Shown piece after piece: positions 33,878 to 44,451 of a stretch of DNA of 64,000 nt. How positions within the stretch are numbered: position 1 is the stretch's first letter; each line of letters begins with the position of its first letter. The DNA is from Psychromicrobium silvestre. GTDB taxonomy: Bacteria > Actinomycetota > Actinomycetes > Actinomycetales > Micrococcaceae. Location: positions 310,001-374,000 of the forward strand of contig NZ_JACBYQ010000001.1 in assembly GCF_013408295.1 (NCBI RefSeq), written 5' to 3'. The position numbers and the translations under genes are program-made. The notes beneath the pieces were generated by a model that saw only the letters and a program-made list of their open reading frames with translations, had not been told where the DNA came from and ran no database searches.

Positions 33878-36800
33878 ATGATGCATCATCGTTCCGCAGT
33901 GGCCAAGACTGCGGTCCACCCAACGGCCGTTAGGTCCCCCTTCGAGCGGTTCGCCGCACATCCCGAAGCGAGCGGACTTTATTCGCCTGAGGATGAGAAG
34001 GACGCCTGTGGCCTGGCCATTATCGCCACCCTGCGGGGCGAACCCGGCCATGACATCGTCGATGCTGCGTTGACCGCACTGCGTGCCCTAGAACACCGCG
34101 GCGCGGTGGGCGCCGACGAGGGGACCGGTGACGGCGCAGGCCTACTCACCCAGATTCCCGATGAGTTCTTCCGCGCCGTCACCGACTTTGAGTTGCCAGC
34201 CGCCGGAGGCTACGTCGTCGGTACTGCTTTCCTGCCCGTGCAAGATCAGGAAGCCAAGATCGCCATCGAAGGTTTGGAGGCATTGGCCCAGGAAGAAGGG
34301 CTAGCCGTGCTCGGCTGGCGCAAGGTTCCGGTGGTTGCCGATTTGGTGGGATCAATGGCGCGGGCTTCGATGCCGCGGTTCCTACAGCTTTTCCTGAGCC
34401 TGCCGGAAGGTACCACCACAAGCTCTCCGACCGAACTTGCGGTGGCTCTGGATTCCCGGGCTTACCGGGTCCGGAAGCGCGCACAGAACAAACTTGGGGT
34501 CTACTTTCCCTCCCTTTCCAGCCGGACCATCGTCTACAAGGGCATGCTCACCACCGCCCAACTGGAGCCCTTCTACCCGGATCTGTCCGATAGCCGCTTC
34601 AAGACCAAACTCGGCATCGTGCATTCGCGATTCTCCACCAATACCTTCCCCTCCTGGCCGCTGGCTCAGCCCTTCCGCACCATCGCGCACAACGGCGAGA
34701 TCAATACGGTCAAGGGCAACCGGAACTGGATGCGCGCCCGGCAATCCACCCTGTCCAGCCCTTTGCTCGGGGATAGCCCGGAAGAGCTGTTCCCGATCTG
34801 CACCCCCGGTGCCTCAGACTCCGCCTCCTTTGACGAGATAGCCGAGCTACTCTGGCTTTCCGGTCGGCCGATCACTCAGGCAATTATGATGATGATCCCG
34901 GAAGCCTGGGAGAACCATGCCACGATGGACCCGGCGCGGCGAGCCTTCTACGAATATCACTCACTGCTGATGGAGCCCTGGGACGGGCCAGCTGCTGTCT
35001 CCTTTACGGACGGCACCCTGGTGGGTGCCACCCTGGATCGCAATGGCTTGCGCCCTGGACGGTACTGGATCACCGAGGACGGCCTGGTAGTTTTCGCCTC
35101 CGAGGTCGGCGTGATTGATATCGAACCCGCCAAAGTGGTCAAAAAGGGCAGGGTCTCGCCGGGAAAAATGTTCCTGGTGGACACCGACGCCGGCCGGATC
35201 GTCGGGGACGAGGAGATCAAGGCAGAACTGGCCGCCGCCGAGCCCTGGGCTGAATGGCTTGAGCACAATCTGATCAATCTGAAGGATCTACCCGAGCGAG
35301 AGCATGTGGTGCATACCTCTGCCTCGGTCAATCTGCGCCAGCGCACCTTCGGCTATACCCAGGAGGAGCTACGCATCCTGTTGGGCCCGATGGCCCGTAC
35401 CGGAGCCGAACCGCTTGGCGCAATGGGATCGGACACCCCCATAGCCGTGCTCTCCAGCCGTGCCCGCTTACTCTTTGACTACTTCGTGCAGTCCTTCGCC
35501 CAGGTGACTAATCCACCGCTGGATGCGATCCGGGAGGAACTCGTCACCTCGCTGCGTACCTCGATTGGACCGAACGGGAACCTGCTGGCCACCAGCCAGG
35601 TCAAGCAGCCGCAAGTTTCACTCGATTTCCCGGTGATCAATAACGACGAATTGGCGAAGATCGCCAATATTGAATCGGCGGACGGCGACCGGCTTGCCAT
35701 CAAGGTCCGAGGACTTTACCGGGTCGACGGCGGCGAAGCAGCTTTGCGTTCCAGGCTCACCGAGATCTGTGAGCAGGTTTCCGGTGCGGTCAATCGGGGA
35801 GTGCAGTACCTGGTGCTCTCCGACCGTGATTCGAATGCGCAGTGGGCTCCTATCCCTTCCTTGCTGCTGATCAGTGCCGTGCACCATCACTTGCTGCGGA
35901 GCGCCAATCGGACTAAAACTGCTTTAGTGGTGGAGGCTGGGGACGTCCGCGAGGTGCACCATGTTGCCCTGCTGATCGGTTATGGCGCGGCCGCGGTCAA
36001 CCCGTATTTGGCCATGGAGAGCGTCGAGGAGCTGATCCGTAGTGGCGATATTCCCGGTGTCAGCCCCGAGCAGGGTGTCTACAACCTGATTAAGGGCTTG
36101 GGTAAGGGCGTGCTGAAGATCATGTCCAAAATGGGTATCTCCACGGTGGCCTCCTACTGTGGCGCCCAGACCTTCGAAGCGCTTGGTCTGGCTCAGGATC
36201 TGGTGGACGAGTTTTTTGCGGGTACCCGCAGCCAGTTGGGTGGCATCGGGCTGGACGTGATCGCTACCGAGGTGGCCGCCAGGCACGCAATGGCTTATCC
36301 GGCCGATGGTGTGGAACAGCCACACCGACCGTTGCTGGGCGGCGGCGAATACCAGTGGCGGCGGGAGGGAGAGCCGCATCTGTTCAACCCGGATACGGTT
36401 TTCCGGCTGCAACATGCCACCCGGGAACGTCGCTACGACATTTTCAAGAATTACACTCGCGCTGTCGACGATCAGTCGGAGAACCTAATGACGCTGCGCG
36501 GTCTGCTGCAGTTCAAGCAGGACGCACGGCCAAGCGTACCCATCGATGAGGTGGAACCGGTCTCCGAAATCGTCAAGAGATTCTCTACCGGTGCCATGAG
36601 CTACGGCTCGATCTCAAAGGAGGCGCACGAGACCCTCGCGATCGCGATGAACCAGCTAGGCGCCAAATCCAATACCGGTGAAGGCGGCGAAGATGTGGAT
36701 CGGCTACTCGATCCGCGACGTCGGTCCGCGATCAAACAGGTGGCCTCGGGACGCTTCGGCGTGACCAGCCTTTACCTGACCAATGCCCAGGACATTCAGA

Positions 36801-38518
36801 TCAAAATGGCTCAGGGCGCCAAGCCGGGCGAGGGCGGCCAGCTAATGGCGCAGAAGGTTTACCCCTGGATCGCCTCGACCAGGCATTCCACCCCGGGGGT
36901 CGGTTTGATCTCCCCGCCGCCGCACCACGATATCTACTCAATCGAAGACCTCGCTCAGCTCATCTACGACCTCAAGCGGGCCAATCCTTCGGCGCGAGTG
37001 CACGTCAAGCTGGTCTCCGAAGTCGGGATCGGCACGGTGGCGGCCGGAGTGACCAAGGCTAAAGCCGACGTCGTACTGGTTTCCGGGCATGACGGCGGCA
37101 CCGGAGCCAGCCCACTCAACTCGCTCAAGCACGCGGGGGCACCCTGGGAACTTGGCCTGGCTGAAACCCAGCAGACGCTCATCCTGAATGGCTTGCGAGA
37201 CCGGGTAGTGGTGCAGGTTGATGGGCAGCTCAAAACCGGCCGTGATGTGGTGGTGGCGGCGCTGCTCGGGGCCGAGGAATACGGCTTTGCGACCGCGCCC
37301 TTGGTGGTTTCCGGCTGCGTAATGATGCGGGTTTGCCATCTGGATACCTGCCCGGTGGGGGTTGCTACCCAGAATCCCGAGTTGCGGGCCAGGTTCTCCG
37401 GGAAGCCGGAATTCGTGGTGAACTTCTTCGAGTTTTTGGCGCAGGAGGTACGGGAGATCCTCGCCGAGCTGGGCTTCCGCAGTCTGGAAGAAGCGATTGG
37501 CCATGTGGAGACGCTCGATGCCCGTAAGGCCGTGGAACATTGGAAGAGCGAGGGGCTGAATCTGGCTCCTATGTTGCACAGCCAGGGCTTCGACGCGGAA
37601 GTTCCGCTGCGCAATCTGGTGCCACAGCACCACGAATTGGAGAAACACTTCGATCAGCAGCTGATTTCGATGGCCGCCGAGGCACTGGCGGATCGAAGCC
37701 CGGTGAAGATCAGCGTGAATGTGGTGAACACAGATCGCTCGGTGGGAACCCTGCTGGGCCACGAAGTGACGAAGAAATTCGGCATCGAGGTGCTCGGCAC
37801 CGACACCATCGATATCACGCTGACCGGTCAGGCCGGCCAGTCTCTCGGTGCCTTCCTACCCGCTGGCATCACGCTGCGGCTCTTCGGTGATTCCAATGAT
37901 TACGTGGGCAAGGGCCTCTCCGGAGGCCGGATTGCGGTCCGTCCCGAACGCAGCAATGTTTTCGTGGCTGAAGAGAACGTCATCGCCGGAAACGTGATTG
38001 GCTATGGCGCTACCAGCGGTGAAATGTTCTTCCGCGGCCAAGTGGGTGAGCGGTTCCTGGTACGCAATTCCGGAGCCGTCGCCGTGGCCGAAGGTATTGG
38101 CGATCACGGCTGTGAGTACATGACCGGAGGCCGGGCGCTCGTGTTGGGCCGGACCGGCCGAAACTTCGGGGCAGGAATGTCCGGCGGCGTGGCTTATGTG
38201 CTCGATTTGCGGCCCAGCAGGGTGAACCGACAAGCGGTGGATTCCGGCGAACTGCAATTGCTCAGCCTGGATCAGGACGATCAGGAGTTTGTCACCGGGT
38301 TGCTCCGAAAGCACCACGAGGAGACTGGCTCCACGCTGGCAACTCGGCTGCTGGACGATTTCGGTACCGATCCGCAGGCGGCCGCCGCGCGCTTCACCAA
38401 GGTGCTGCCACGAGATTACGCGGCGGTACTGAAGACCCGGCAAGAGGCTTCGAACGAGGGCCTGGATCCCGACGGTGATCAGGTCTGGCAACGCATTCTG
38501 GAGGTGACCGGTGGCTGA
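33878..38518 (+). CDS. gltB: Glutamate synthase large subunit
   Basis: GltB makes glutamate from glutamine and 2-oxoglutarate with GltD. The 1546-residue protein has a propeptide-like start and then Cys44 in DACGLAI, the N-terminal nucleophile of the glutaminase domain. The central and FMN-binding synthase domains (about 480-1240) include [19 protein letters not shown], and [20 protein letters not shown] is the 3Fe-4S cysteine cluster. A C-terminal beta-helix domain follows. AAGGA lies eight bases before the ATG, partly inside a hairpin. It overlaps gltD by eight bases. Confidence 0.97.
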   Translation: MMHHRSAVAKTAVHPTAVRSPFERFAAHPEASGLYSPEDEKDACGLAIIATLRGEPGHDIVDAALTALRALEHRGAVGADEGTGDGAGLLTQIPDEFFRAVTDFELPAAGGYVVGTAFLPVQDQEAKIAIEGLEALAQEEGLAVLGWRKVPVVADLVGSMARASMPRFLQLFLSLPEGTTTSSPTELAVALDSRAYRVRKRAQNKLGVYFPSLSSRTIVYKGMLTTAQLEPFYPDLSDSRFKTKLGIVHSRFSTNTFPSWPLAQPFRTIAHNGEINTVKGNRNWMRARQSTLSSPLLGDSPEELFPICTPGASDSASFDEIAELLWLSGRPITQAIMMMIPEAWENHATMDPARRAFYEYHSLLMEPWDGPAAVSFTDGTLVGATLDRNGLRPGRYWITEDGLVVFASEVGVIDIEPAKVVKKGRVSPGKMFLVDTDAGRIVGDEEIKAELAAAEPWAEWLEHNLINLKDLPEREHVVHTSASVNLRQRTFGYTQEELRILLGPMARTGAEPLGAMGSDTPIAVLSSRARLLFDYFVQSFAQVTNPPLDAIREELVTSLRTSIGPNGNLLATSQVKQPQVSLDFPVINNDELAKIANIESADGDRLAIKVRGLYRVDGGEAALRSRLTEICEQVSGAVNRGVQYLVLSDRDSNAQWAPIPSLLLISAVHHHLLRSANRTKTALVVEAGDVREVHHVALLIGYGAAAVNPYLAMESVEELIRSGDIPGVSPEQGVYNLIKGLGKGVLKIMSKMGISTVASYCGAQTFEALGLAQDLVDEFFAGTRSQLGGIGLDVIATEVAARHAMAYPADGVEQPHRPLLGGGEYQWRREGEPHLFNPDTVFRLQHATRERRYDIFKNYTRAVDDQSENLMTLRGLLQFKQDARPSVPIDEVEPVSEIVKRFSTGAMSYGSISKEAHETLAIAMNQLGAKSNTGEGGEDVDRLLDPRRRSAIKQVASGRFGVTSLYLTNAQDIQIKMAQGAKPGEGGQLMAQKVYPWIASTRHSTPGVGLISPPPHHDIYSIEDLAQLIYDLKRANPSARVHVKLVSEVGIGTVAAGVTKAKADVVLVSGHDGGTGASPLNSLKHAGAPWELGLAETQQTLILNGLRDRVVVQVDGQLKTGRDVVVAALLGAEEYGFATAPLVVSGCVMMRVCHLDTCPVGVATQNPELRARFSGKPEFVVNFFEFLAQEVREILAELGFRSLEEAIGHVETLDARKAVEHWKSEGLNLAPMLHSQGFDAEVPLRNLVPQHHELEKHFDQQLISMAAEALADRSPVKISVNVVNTDRSVGTLLGHEVTKKFGIEVLGTDTIDITLTGQAGQSLGAFLPAGITLRLFGDSNDYVGKGLSGGRIAVRPERSNVFVAEENVIAGNVIGYGATSGEMFFRGQVGERFLVRNSGAVAVAEGIGDHGCEYMTGGRALVLGRTGRNFGAGMSGGVAYVLDLRPSRVNRQAVDSGELQLLSLDQDDQEFVTGLLRKHHEETGSTLATRLLDDFGTDPQAAAARFTKVLPRDYAAVLKTRQEASNEGLDPDGDQVWQRILEVTGG

Positions 38519-39968
38519 TCCCAGGGGTTTTTTGAAAGTTCGCGAACGGCAGACGCAGCCACGTCGTCCCGTTCCGGTGCGGATCATGGACTGGAAAGAA
38601 GTCTATGAGGCGCAGGAAAAGGGCGTGCTTGCAGCCCAGGCCGGGCGCTGCATGGACTGCGGTGTGCCGTTCTGCCATCAGGGCTGCCCGCTGGGGAATC
38701 TGATTCCGGAGTGGAACGATCTGGTGCGGCGGGATAAGGGGGAGGAAGCCATTGAGCGGCTGCATGCCACCAATAACTTCCCCGAGTTCACCGGACGGCT
38801 CTGCCCGGCTCCCTGCGAGTCTTCCTGCGTGCTGGGGATCAATCAGCCAGCCGTGACGATCAAACAGGTCGAGGTTTCGATCATCGATGAAGCCTGGGGC
38901 AATGACTGGGTCAAGCCCTTGCCTCCGGCCCGACTCACCGGCCGTACCGTCGCCGTCGTCGGCTCCGGACCGGCTGGCTTGGCCGCCGCCCAGCAGCTGA
39001 CTCGGGTTGGTCACACGGTGGCCGTCTACGAGCGGGACGATCGAATTGGCGGTTTGCTGCGCTACGGCATCCCGGACTTCAAAATGGAGAAGGAACAGCT
39101 CGACCGCAGGCTGGAGCAGATGCGGGCCGAGGGCACCCGGTTCCGAGCCGGGGTGGAGGTTGGCCGAGATGTCTCTTGGGAGCAGTTGCGCCGCCGCTAC
39201 GACACCGTGGTAGTTGCCACTGGTGCTACCGTGCCACGCGACCTGCCAATTCCCGGACGTGAGCTTTCCGGCGTGCACTTTGCCATGGACTATCTGGTGC
39301 AGGCCAACCGAGTGGTGGCCGGGGATAGCGTCGAGGAGCAGATCGACGCCCGTGGCAAGCATGTAGTGATCCTGGGCGGCGGCGACACCGGTGCGGATTG
39401 CCTGGGTACCGCACATCGCCAGCAGGCCGCTTCGGTGACCACGCTAGCGATCGGTCAGCAGCCGCCGTCGGAACGCCCCGGGCACCAGCCCTGGCCGATG
39501 TTCCCGACCCTCTTCGAGGTGGCTAGCGCCCACGAGGAAGGTGGCGAGCGGACCTATCTTGCCTCCACCGTGGAGTTTGTCGGCAAGGACGGGGTACTGA
39601 CCGGGCTGAAGATCGCCGAGACCGAATACGTCGACGGTAAGCGCCTGCCCAAGGCCGGTACCGAGCGTGAGATTCCGGCCGATCTGGTGTTCCTTTCGCT
39701 GGGCTTCACCGGTCCCGAGGCAGCCTCGATCAACGAGCAATTGGACGCCGAGGTGGCAGGCAATGGCAACCTGGTCCGGGATGGCTACTACATGACCAAT
39801 ACCGACGGCGTTTTCGTCGCAGGGGACGCCGGTCGCGGCCAGTCGCTCATCGTCTGGGCGATTGCCGAGGGCAGGGCTTGTGCTGCGGCGGTGGATAAGT
39901 ACCTCAGTGGTGCCACCACGCTGCCCGCTCCGGTGGCGCCGAGCGATGTTTCCATCGCCCCGCTGTAG
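38511..39968 (+). CDS. gltD: Glutamate synthase small subunit
   Basis: GltD feeds electrons from NADPH through FAD and iron-sulfur clusters to GltB. N-terminal cysteines [17 protein letters not shown] and [12 protein letters not shown] bind two 4Fe-4S clusters. [17 protein letters not shown] binds FAD and [15 protein letters not shown] binds NADPH. The GTG start lies within the end of gltB, which secures equal subunit production. The length of 485 residues is standard. Confidence 0.97.
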   Translation: MADPRGFLKVRERQTQPRRPVPVRIMDWKEVYEAQEKGVLAAQAGRCMDCGVPFCHQGCPLGNLIPEWNDLVRRDKGEEAIERLHATNNFPEFTGRLCPAPCESSCVLGINQPAVTIKQVEVSIIDEAWGNDWVKPLPPARLTGRTVAVVGSGPAGLAAAQQLTRVGHTVAVYERDDRIGGLLRYGIPDFKMEKEQLDRRLEQMRAEGTRFRAGVEVGRDVSWEQLRRRYDTVVVATGATVPRDLPIPGRELSGVHFAMDYLVQANRVVAGDSVEEQIDARGKHVVILGGGDTGADCLGTAHRQQAASVTTLAIGQQPPSERPGHQPWPMFPTLFEVASAHEEGGERTYLASTVEFVGKDGVLTGLKIAETEYVDGKRLPKAGTEREIPADLVFLSLGFTGPEAASINEQLDAEVAGNGNLVRDGYYMTNTDGVFVAGDAGRGQSLIVWAIAEGRACAAAVDKYLSGATTLPAPVAPSDVSIAPL

Positions 39969-40033
39969 CGCAAGATTCACCCAAGATTCATTGAAAGAAC
40001 GACTAAAGAAATACGAGCATTCTTGGCTCAGAC

Positions 40034-40039
40034 TAGGGT
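40034..40039 (+). promoter_or_regulatory. Probable -10 element, leaderless promoter of pyk
   Basis: TAGGGT, then AGGTAT, then the ATG at 40046. The start codon coincides with the predicted transcription start. Confidence 0.55.
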
Positions 40040-40045
40040 AGGTAT

Positions 40046-41521
40046 ATGAGACGCGCAAAAATCGTTGCAACATTCGGACCGGCCATTTCCGGCTTTGAGC
40101 AGACCCTAGCGGTGCTTGAGGCTGGAGTGGACGTGGCCCGGATGAATATGAGCCACGGAGACTATACCGTTCACAATGGCACCTACGAGAATGTGCGCAA
40201 GGCTGCTGCACAGCTCGGCAAACCGGTGGCCATTATGGCCGATCTGCAAGGCCCCAAAATTCGACTGGGTCGTTTTGTGGATGGTCCTCACGCGCTGGCC
40301 CCAGGAGATGTTTTCACCATCACCACGGAAGATGTTCCGGGCACCAAGGAGATCTGCTCCACAACGCTCAAGAGCCTCACCGAGGATGTTAAGGTGGGGG
40401 ACTCACTGCTGATCGATGACGGTAAGGTGTCGCTGCGAGCCACTGCCGTGGATGCCGTCAAGGTGGTCACCGAGGTAGTTGTTGGTGGCATGGTCTCCAA
40501 CAACAAGGGCATTAACTTGCCAGGCGTCGCCGTCAACGTTCCCGCGCTCAGCGAGAAGGATGAAGCCGATTTGCGCTGGGCGATGGGTCGCGGTGTCGAT
40601 CTAGTGGCGCTCTCCTTCGTTCGGGACGCTATCGATATTGTCCGGGTGCACGAGATCATGGATGAGGAAGGTCGCCGAGTTCCGGTGATCGCCAAGATCG
40701 AAAAGCCGCAGGCAGTAGAGAACCTGTCCGCCATTATCGATGCCTTTGACGCCATTATGGTGGCTCGTGGCGATTTGGGTGTTGAGCTCCCACTGGAGGA
40801 AGTGCCGATTGTGCAGAAGCGCGCCATCGAGCTGGCCCGTCGCTGGGCCAAACCGGTGATCGTGGCCACGCAGGTGCTGGAATCCATGATTGAGAACCCG
40901 CGGCCGACCCGTGCGGAAGCCTCCGACTGTGCCAATGCGGTGCTCGACGGCGCAGATGCGGTAATGCTCTCCGGCGAGACCAGCGTGGGTAAGTACCCGA
41001 TTGAGACGGTCAAGACCATGGCCCGGATCATCGAATCCACCGAGGAGCACGGCCTGGAGCGGGTTCCCGCCCTAGGTACCGATCCCAAGACCCGCGGCGG
41101 CGCTATTACCCGTGCGGCCGTAGTGATTGCCGATCAGCTCAACGCCAAATACGTTTGCGCTTTTACGCAGTCGGGTGACTCGGCGCGGCGGCTTTCCCGG
41201 CTCCGTCCGATCAAGCCGATCGTAGCTTTCACCCCGGACGAGCGGGTCTGGAATCAGTTGTCCCTGGTCTGGGGCATCCGGCCGATTATGGTTCCGATGG
41301 TGCACCACACCGACGAGATGACCGAGCAGGTGGATAACACCCTGCTGGAAAAGGGTCTGGTCGAATTGGACGATCTGGTGGTCATCGCTGCCGGTTCGCC
41401 TCCAGGACAGGCAGGCTCCACGAACTCACTCAAGGTACACAAGGTGGGGGACTTGGCGGACTTCTCCGCGAGTGGCCGCAGCAACCGGGAAAAGGTTGGC
41501 CCCTGGCCCACCGCTAACTAA
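40046..41521 (+). CDS. pyk: Pyruvate kinase
   Basis: Pyk forms pyruvate and ATP from phosphoenolpyruvate. The N-terminal barrel begins RRAKIVATFGPAI. IAKIEKPQAVENL has the catalytic Lys, and IMVARGDLGVELP with AEASDCANAVLDGADAVML forms the metal and substrate site. A C-terminal regulatory domain (about 350-480) follows. It has 491 residues. TAGGGT ends seven bases before the ATG and no ribosome site is visible, so the mRNA is probably leaderless. A long hairpin separates it from the convergent pdtaR gene. Confidence 0.97.
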   Translation: MRRAKIVATFGPAISGFEQTLAVLEAGVDVARMNMSHGDYTVHNGTYENVRKAAAQLGKPVAIMADLQGPKIRLGRFVDGPHALAPGDVFTITTEDVPGTKEICSTTLKSLTEDVKVGDSLLIDDGKVSLRATAVDAVKVVTEVVVGGMVSNNKGINLPGVAVNVPALSEKDEADLRWAMGRGVDLVALSFVRDAIDIVRVHEIMDEEGRRVPVIAKIEKPQAVENLSAIIDAFDAIMVARGDLGVELPLEEVPIVQKRAIELARRWAKPVIVATQVLESMIENPRPTRAEASDCANAVLDGADAVMLSGETSVGKYPIETVKTMARIIESTEEHGLERVPALGTDPKTRGGAITRAAVVIADQLNAKYVCAFTQSGDSARRLSRLRPIKPIVAFTPDERVWNQLSLVWGIRPIMVPMVHHTDEMTEQVDNTLLEKGLVELDDLVVIAAGSPPGQAGSTNSLKVHKVGDLADFSASGRSNREKVGPWPTAN

Positions 41522-41536
41522 CGCGTCATTTCCAAT

Positions 41537-41600
41537 TCGGCTACCGTTTCCCCTTTCTGCACCCGGTATTAGGTGCGCAGAAAGGGGAAACGGTAGCCGA
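41537..41600. terminator. Bidirectional terminator between pyk and pdtaR
   Basis: A perfect 24-bp stem: TCGGCTACCGTTTCCC and on to 41560 pairs with 41577-41600, loop 16 bases, followed by TTTAGTT on the plus strand and an AT-rich AATT on the other. It lies between convergent genes. Confidence 0.9.
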
Positions 41601-41621
41601 TTTAGTTGGAGGTGTGTGAAG

Positions 41622-42227
41622 CTAGTTGACCTGGCTGATGATGGTTTCAGCGACCTCGCGCATGCTCAGGCGACGGTCCATCGAGGTCTTTTGAATCCAG
41701 CGGAAAGCCTCGGGTTCGGTCAGACCCATTTTGGTGGTCAGTAAGGACTTTGCCCGCTCGACTAGCTTGCGGGTCTCAAATCGATCCTGCAGGTCGGTGA
41801 CCTCGGCTTCAAGCGCTTTGATCTCCTCGTGCCGGGAGAGTGCGATCTCGATGGCCGGGATCAGATCGGCTGGGGTGAAGGGCTTGACCACATAAGCCAT
41901 AGCACCGGCGTCGCGCGCCCTTTCAACAAGTTCCCGCTGGCTGAAAGCGGTGAGCAAAACTACCGGGGCAATCCGTTCTTTGACGATTTTTTCCGCCGCG
42001 CTAATACCGTCCATCACCGGCATCTTGACGTCCATCAACACCAGATCTGGGTTGAGCTCGCGAGCCAGCTCAACGGCCTTTTCGCCGTTATCGGCTTCGC
42101 CCACCACATCGTAGCCCTCACCCCGGAGGATTTCGACGATGTCCAAGCGAATCAGGGTTTCATCCTCGGCCACAACGACACGCCGTGGAGTATCGATGGG
42201 GGCGGATGGTTCCGGGGATTCTGACAC
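41622..42227 (-). CDS. pdtaR: ANTAR-domain response regulator (PdtaR-type)
   Basis: The 201-residue protein has a receiver domain with phospho-acceptor Asp66 in DLVLMDVKMP, a Thr/Lys pair in LLTAFSQ and VVKPFTPADL, a short coiled segment, then a C-terminal ANTAR domain (about 140-200: LTTKMGLTEPEAFRWIQKTS). ANTAR proteins bind paired RNA hairpins and prevent termination. In mycobacteria the partner kinase PdtaS is encoded elsewhere, as here. The GTG at 42227 has AAGGAG six bases upstream. The terminator hairpin at 41537 lies after the stop. Confidence 0.93.
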   Translation of the reverse strand: MSESPEPSAPIDTPRRVVVAEDETLIRLDIVEILRGEGYDVVGEADNGEKAVELARELNPDLVLMDVKMPVMDGISAAEKIVKERIAPVVLLTAFSQRELVERARDAGAMAYVVKPFTPADLIPAIEIALSRHEEIKALEAEVTDLQDRFETRKLVERAKSLLTTKMGLTEPEAFRWIQKTSMDRRLSMREVAETIISQVN

Positions 42228-42306
42228 GTGAGACTCCTTGTGCTGGACTGACTTTCAATAAATAGCCTATCTGCATGTAGAGTTGTTTCTCGCATGCGAA
42301 GGAATA

Positions 42307-42323
42307 CTCAGCCAAAAGCTGAG
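42307..42323. repeat. Small hairpin upstream of tRNA-Leu
   Basis: CTCAGC-CAAAA-GCTGAG is a perfect 6-bp hairpin in the gap between pdtaR and tRNA-Leu. Its role is unknown. Confidence 0.35.
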
Positions 42324-42348
42324 AGAACTTTCGCGGCCTCCAGTGTTC

Positions 42349-42430
42349 GCCCGAGTGGCGGAATTGGCAGACGCGCTGCACTCAAAATGCAGTATCGAAA
42401 GGTGTGTGGGTTCGAGTCCCACCTCGGGCA
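42349..42430 (+). tRNA. tRNA-Leu (CAA)
   Basis: This is a class II tRNA with a long variable arm (about GTATCGAAAGGTGTG). The acceptor stem is GCCCGAG with CTCGGGC. The loop CTCAAAA gives anticodon CAA, and the T arm holds GGTTCGAGTCC. CCA is not encoded. Confidence 0.95.
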
Positions 42431-42438
42431 CTGGGCTC

Positions 42439-42486
42439 AACCGCCGGTTTGGAACGATGAGTTCCGGGCCGGCGGTTTCTTTTTGC
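42439..42486 (+). terminator. Terminator after tRNA-Leu
   Basis: AACCGCCGG (42439-42447) pairs with CCGGCGGTT (42469-42477), with an inner GGAAC/GTTCC stem, followed by TCTTTTTG. Confidence 0.88.
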
Positions 42487-42606
42487 CTTGCTAAAGGGCG
42501 TAACGATCCGGTTAACATTTAGGGCTGCTGTGGATTGGCCGAGATCGCTGTGATTGCCTGAACGTACAAATCACGAAAACTTTGGGGGCCAAGGAAAGAG
42601 TGATCA

Positions 42607-43452
42607 ATGAAAAGCAGTTCCAAAGCCGCAATAGCGGCACTGGCCATCGGAATCCTAACCTTCAGCACAGCGGCCCCGGCCATCGCCGCTAAAACACCAG
42701 CAGAAACAAGTTGTTCTGCCGTTGATGCGGCGGCCGGAAACTGTCTTACCGTAGTGGCTCCGAGCGGGACGAAGAATGTTCTGGCATTCGGTGTGAAACA
42801 GGCACTGTCCCGGGGTGGGGATACCTCGGCGATACAGGCATTTATCGCAAAGCGCGGGCAGAAGGGGACGCACGACGGTGCGCAGCAGCAGCTTGAGGCA
42901 CTTGCCCAGGCTGCCAAAACTCCGGCACCGCCCCGATCGTTAGCCGCGGTAGCTCTGGCTTCTGCCTTTGCCTCGCCTCGAAACCCCGGTGGTCTGGGCA
43001 CGATCTCCGACAATACCCTGACCGTCGAAGAATTGATGACCTACTTCAACTGCACCACCGAGTGCGTGCAAGTCGGCACTCTGCAGTTCCAGTTCGTAAT
43101 GACGATCAACTCGGATCGTAATTTCAGTCTGAACGGTCAGCTCACTGTGACCTCGGGTCCCAATGTGGTCTTCAACCAGATTGATTGCCTCACGTATCGT
43201 GACGATCCTTCTTTCCTCGACGAGCTTGTCCACACCTGGGGCAATTGCGATGCCGCGAGTGCTTCTCCGTTGCCGCGTTCCTCGGCGACGATTGGCTCCG
43301 CGAACTGGATCGGTGGCGTGCGCGGGGAGACCTATCACCCGCAGTACAACATAAAGTTCACCCCGGCCATTCTTGGCGACCCGGAGTACTACGTCGAGTT
43401 CACCGGCAAGGAGTATCTCGTCGACGAGCTGAGTAACACTTACTGGCTCTGA
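42607..43452 (+). CDS. Secreted protein of unknown function
   Basis: The 281-residue protein has a clear Sec signal peptide: KSSSK, a hydrophobic core from about residue 7 to 22, and an AxA-type cleavage site at about 27-28 (APAIAAKT). The exported part has six cysteines (36, 46, 149, 153, 194, 214), enough for three disulfides, and a beta-rich second half. I do not recognise a domain. AAGGAAAG lies about ten bases before the ATG. The gene stands alone between tRNA-Leu and a terminator hairpin, so it may be a local acquisition or a cell-surface accessory protein. Confidence 0.75.
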   Translation: MKSSSKAAIAALAIGILTFSTAAPAIAAKTPAETSCSAVDAAAGNCLTVVAPSGTKNVLAFGVKQALSRGGDTSAIQAFIAKRGQKGTHDGAQQQLEALAQAAKTPAPPRSLAAVALASAFASPRNPGGLGTISDNTLTVEELMTYFNCTTECVQVGTLQFQFVMTINSDRNFSLNGQLTVTSGPNVVFNQIDCLTYRDDPSFLDELVHTWGNCDAASASPLPRSSATIGSANWIGGVRGETYHPQYNIKFTPAILGDPEYYVEFTGKEYLVDELSNTYWL

Positions 43453-43475
43453 GCGGGTAGAAAACGAATCCTTCT

Positions 43476-43511
43476 CTCCGGTTCCCGATCGTCTGCGGTC
43501 GGGAACCGGAG
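43476..43511 (+). terminator. Terminator hairpin after the secreted-protein gene
   Basis: CTCCGGTTCCCGATC pairs with GGTCGGGAACCGGAG around a six-base loop. The T-run is weak (TGCTTTG). Confidence 0.75.
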
Positions 43512-43532
43512 TGCTTTGTGCCGGAATTTTAC

Positions 43533-43570
43533 GGTTCGAGATAGCTCATTGACTTCCCGATAGTCCAGTG
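43533..43570. repeat. Intergenic repeat, family II copy 1
   Basis: GGTTCGAGATAGCTC, ATT, GACTTCCCGATAG, TCCAGTG. It aligns closely with the copy at 58335 after rpsA. Confidence 0.55.
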
Positions 43571-43664
43571 CACGGCCAGTAGGGTATCGCGATGCCATTG
43601 GGCTAACGCGAAGCTGGCGTACGACGGCGGCAGCGGGCTTGATCTCGGCCATTCCGGACTGATA

Positions 43665-43680
43665 TATTCCAGTTGGAATA
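43665..43680. promoter_or_regulatory. Perfect palindrome, possible PadR operator
   Basis: TATTCCAGTTGGAATA has 7-bp arms separated by two bases. It lies 130 bases upstream of a PadR-type regulator that may control itself and the efflux pump. Confidence 0.45.
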
Positions 43681-43809
43681 GTTCGGGAAAAATAATCAAT
43701 TTTGAATCGCCTCTGAACGCCAACTCTGGAGCGTGGGTTCCGTCGACGCGGATCAACAGATCGCTTGAAACGAACCCTACGAGCTCAGACAACAACGGAA
43801 AGGACTGCC

Positions 43810-44451
43810 ATGGCTGAACGATGCACACCCCTAGGTGGCGCAGTCCTAGCCTTGCTGATGGAGCGGAGCATGCATCCCTACGAGATGTATCAGATCTTGA
43901 TCGAGCGTCGCGAGGACCGGTTGATGAAAATCCGTCCGGGATCGCTCTATCACGCGGTGGATCGGTTGCTTGCTCAAGGGCTTATCCAAGCAGAGGGGAC
44001 CGAGCGTGAAGGCAACCGACCCGAACGCACCACCTACTCGATCCTGCCCAGCGGCTACCGTGCGCTGGGCGATTCGCTGAGCGTGCTGCTGCGGGAAGTG
44101 GCCGAGGAATATCCGGCGTTCCGCCGCGGTGTGGCAGAGGCTCATAATCTCCCCAAACAAGATGTGCTGGGCCTGCTGCGGGAACGAGAATCGAAGCTGC
44201 AGGAGAGCCTTGAAGATCTAGAGAGCAATTCCGCGGCTTTGGTGGCCCGCGGCCTGGAACGTCAGCTCTGGCTGGATGTTGGCTACGACATCGAAATGCA
44301 GAAAGCTGAAATCAACTGGATCAACCGAACCATTTCCGAACTCGAAGGCGGCGATTTGGAGTGGACAGCTCACTCGCGATTCCTCGCCGATAACCCCGGC
44401 TTGCAGCCCGAAATCACTGATAACAACATTAACTTCGCTAAGGAATTCTGA
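43810..44451 (+). CDS. PadR-family transcriptional regulator
   Basis: The 213-residue protein has an N-terminal winged helix (about 8-85: GGAVLALLMERSMHPYEMYQ and IRPGSLYHAVDRLLAQGLI) and a C-terminal helical dimerisation part. PadR repressors usually sense small aromatic or drug-like molecules and repress neighbouring transporters. AAAGGA lies six bases before the ATG at 43810; the frame is open from 43765 but that part has no ribosome site. The stop overlaps the start of the DHA2 pump (TGATG), so regulator and pump are made together. Confidence 0.93.
   Translation: MAERCTPLGGAVLALLMERSMHPYEMYQILIERREDRLMKIRPGSLYHAVDRLLAQGLIQAEGTEREGNRPERTTYSILPSGYRALGDSLSVLLREVAEEYPAFRRGVAEAHNLPKQDVLGLLRERESKLQESLEDLESNSAALVARGLERQLWLDVGYDIEMQKAEINWINRTISELEGGDLEWTAHSRFLADNPGLQPEITDNNINFAKEF

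Larger units (their letters stand above)
43453..43809. other. Gene-free region before padR
   Basis: I see no convincing gene in these 357 bases; a 99-codon minus-strand open frame lacks a ribosome site and runs into padR. The region holds the terminator at 43476, a repeat family II copy at 43533 and a 16-bp palindrome at 43665. It is more AT-rich than its neighbours. Confidence 0.6.

Noticed and set aside
38394-39416. 340-codon open frame antisense to gltD
   Set aside because: Composition follows gltD in the opposite phase and includes no known motifs.
42349-43452. Integrated island using tRNA-Leu as attachment site
   Set aside because: I found no direct repeat of the tRNA 3' end downstream and no integrase gene.
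43529-43828. 99-codon minus-strand open frame before padR
   Set aside because: It overlaps the padR start and ribosome site, includes a palindrome and repeat, and has no ribosome site or family match.
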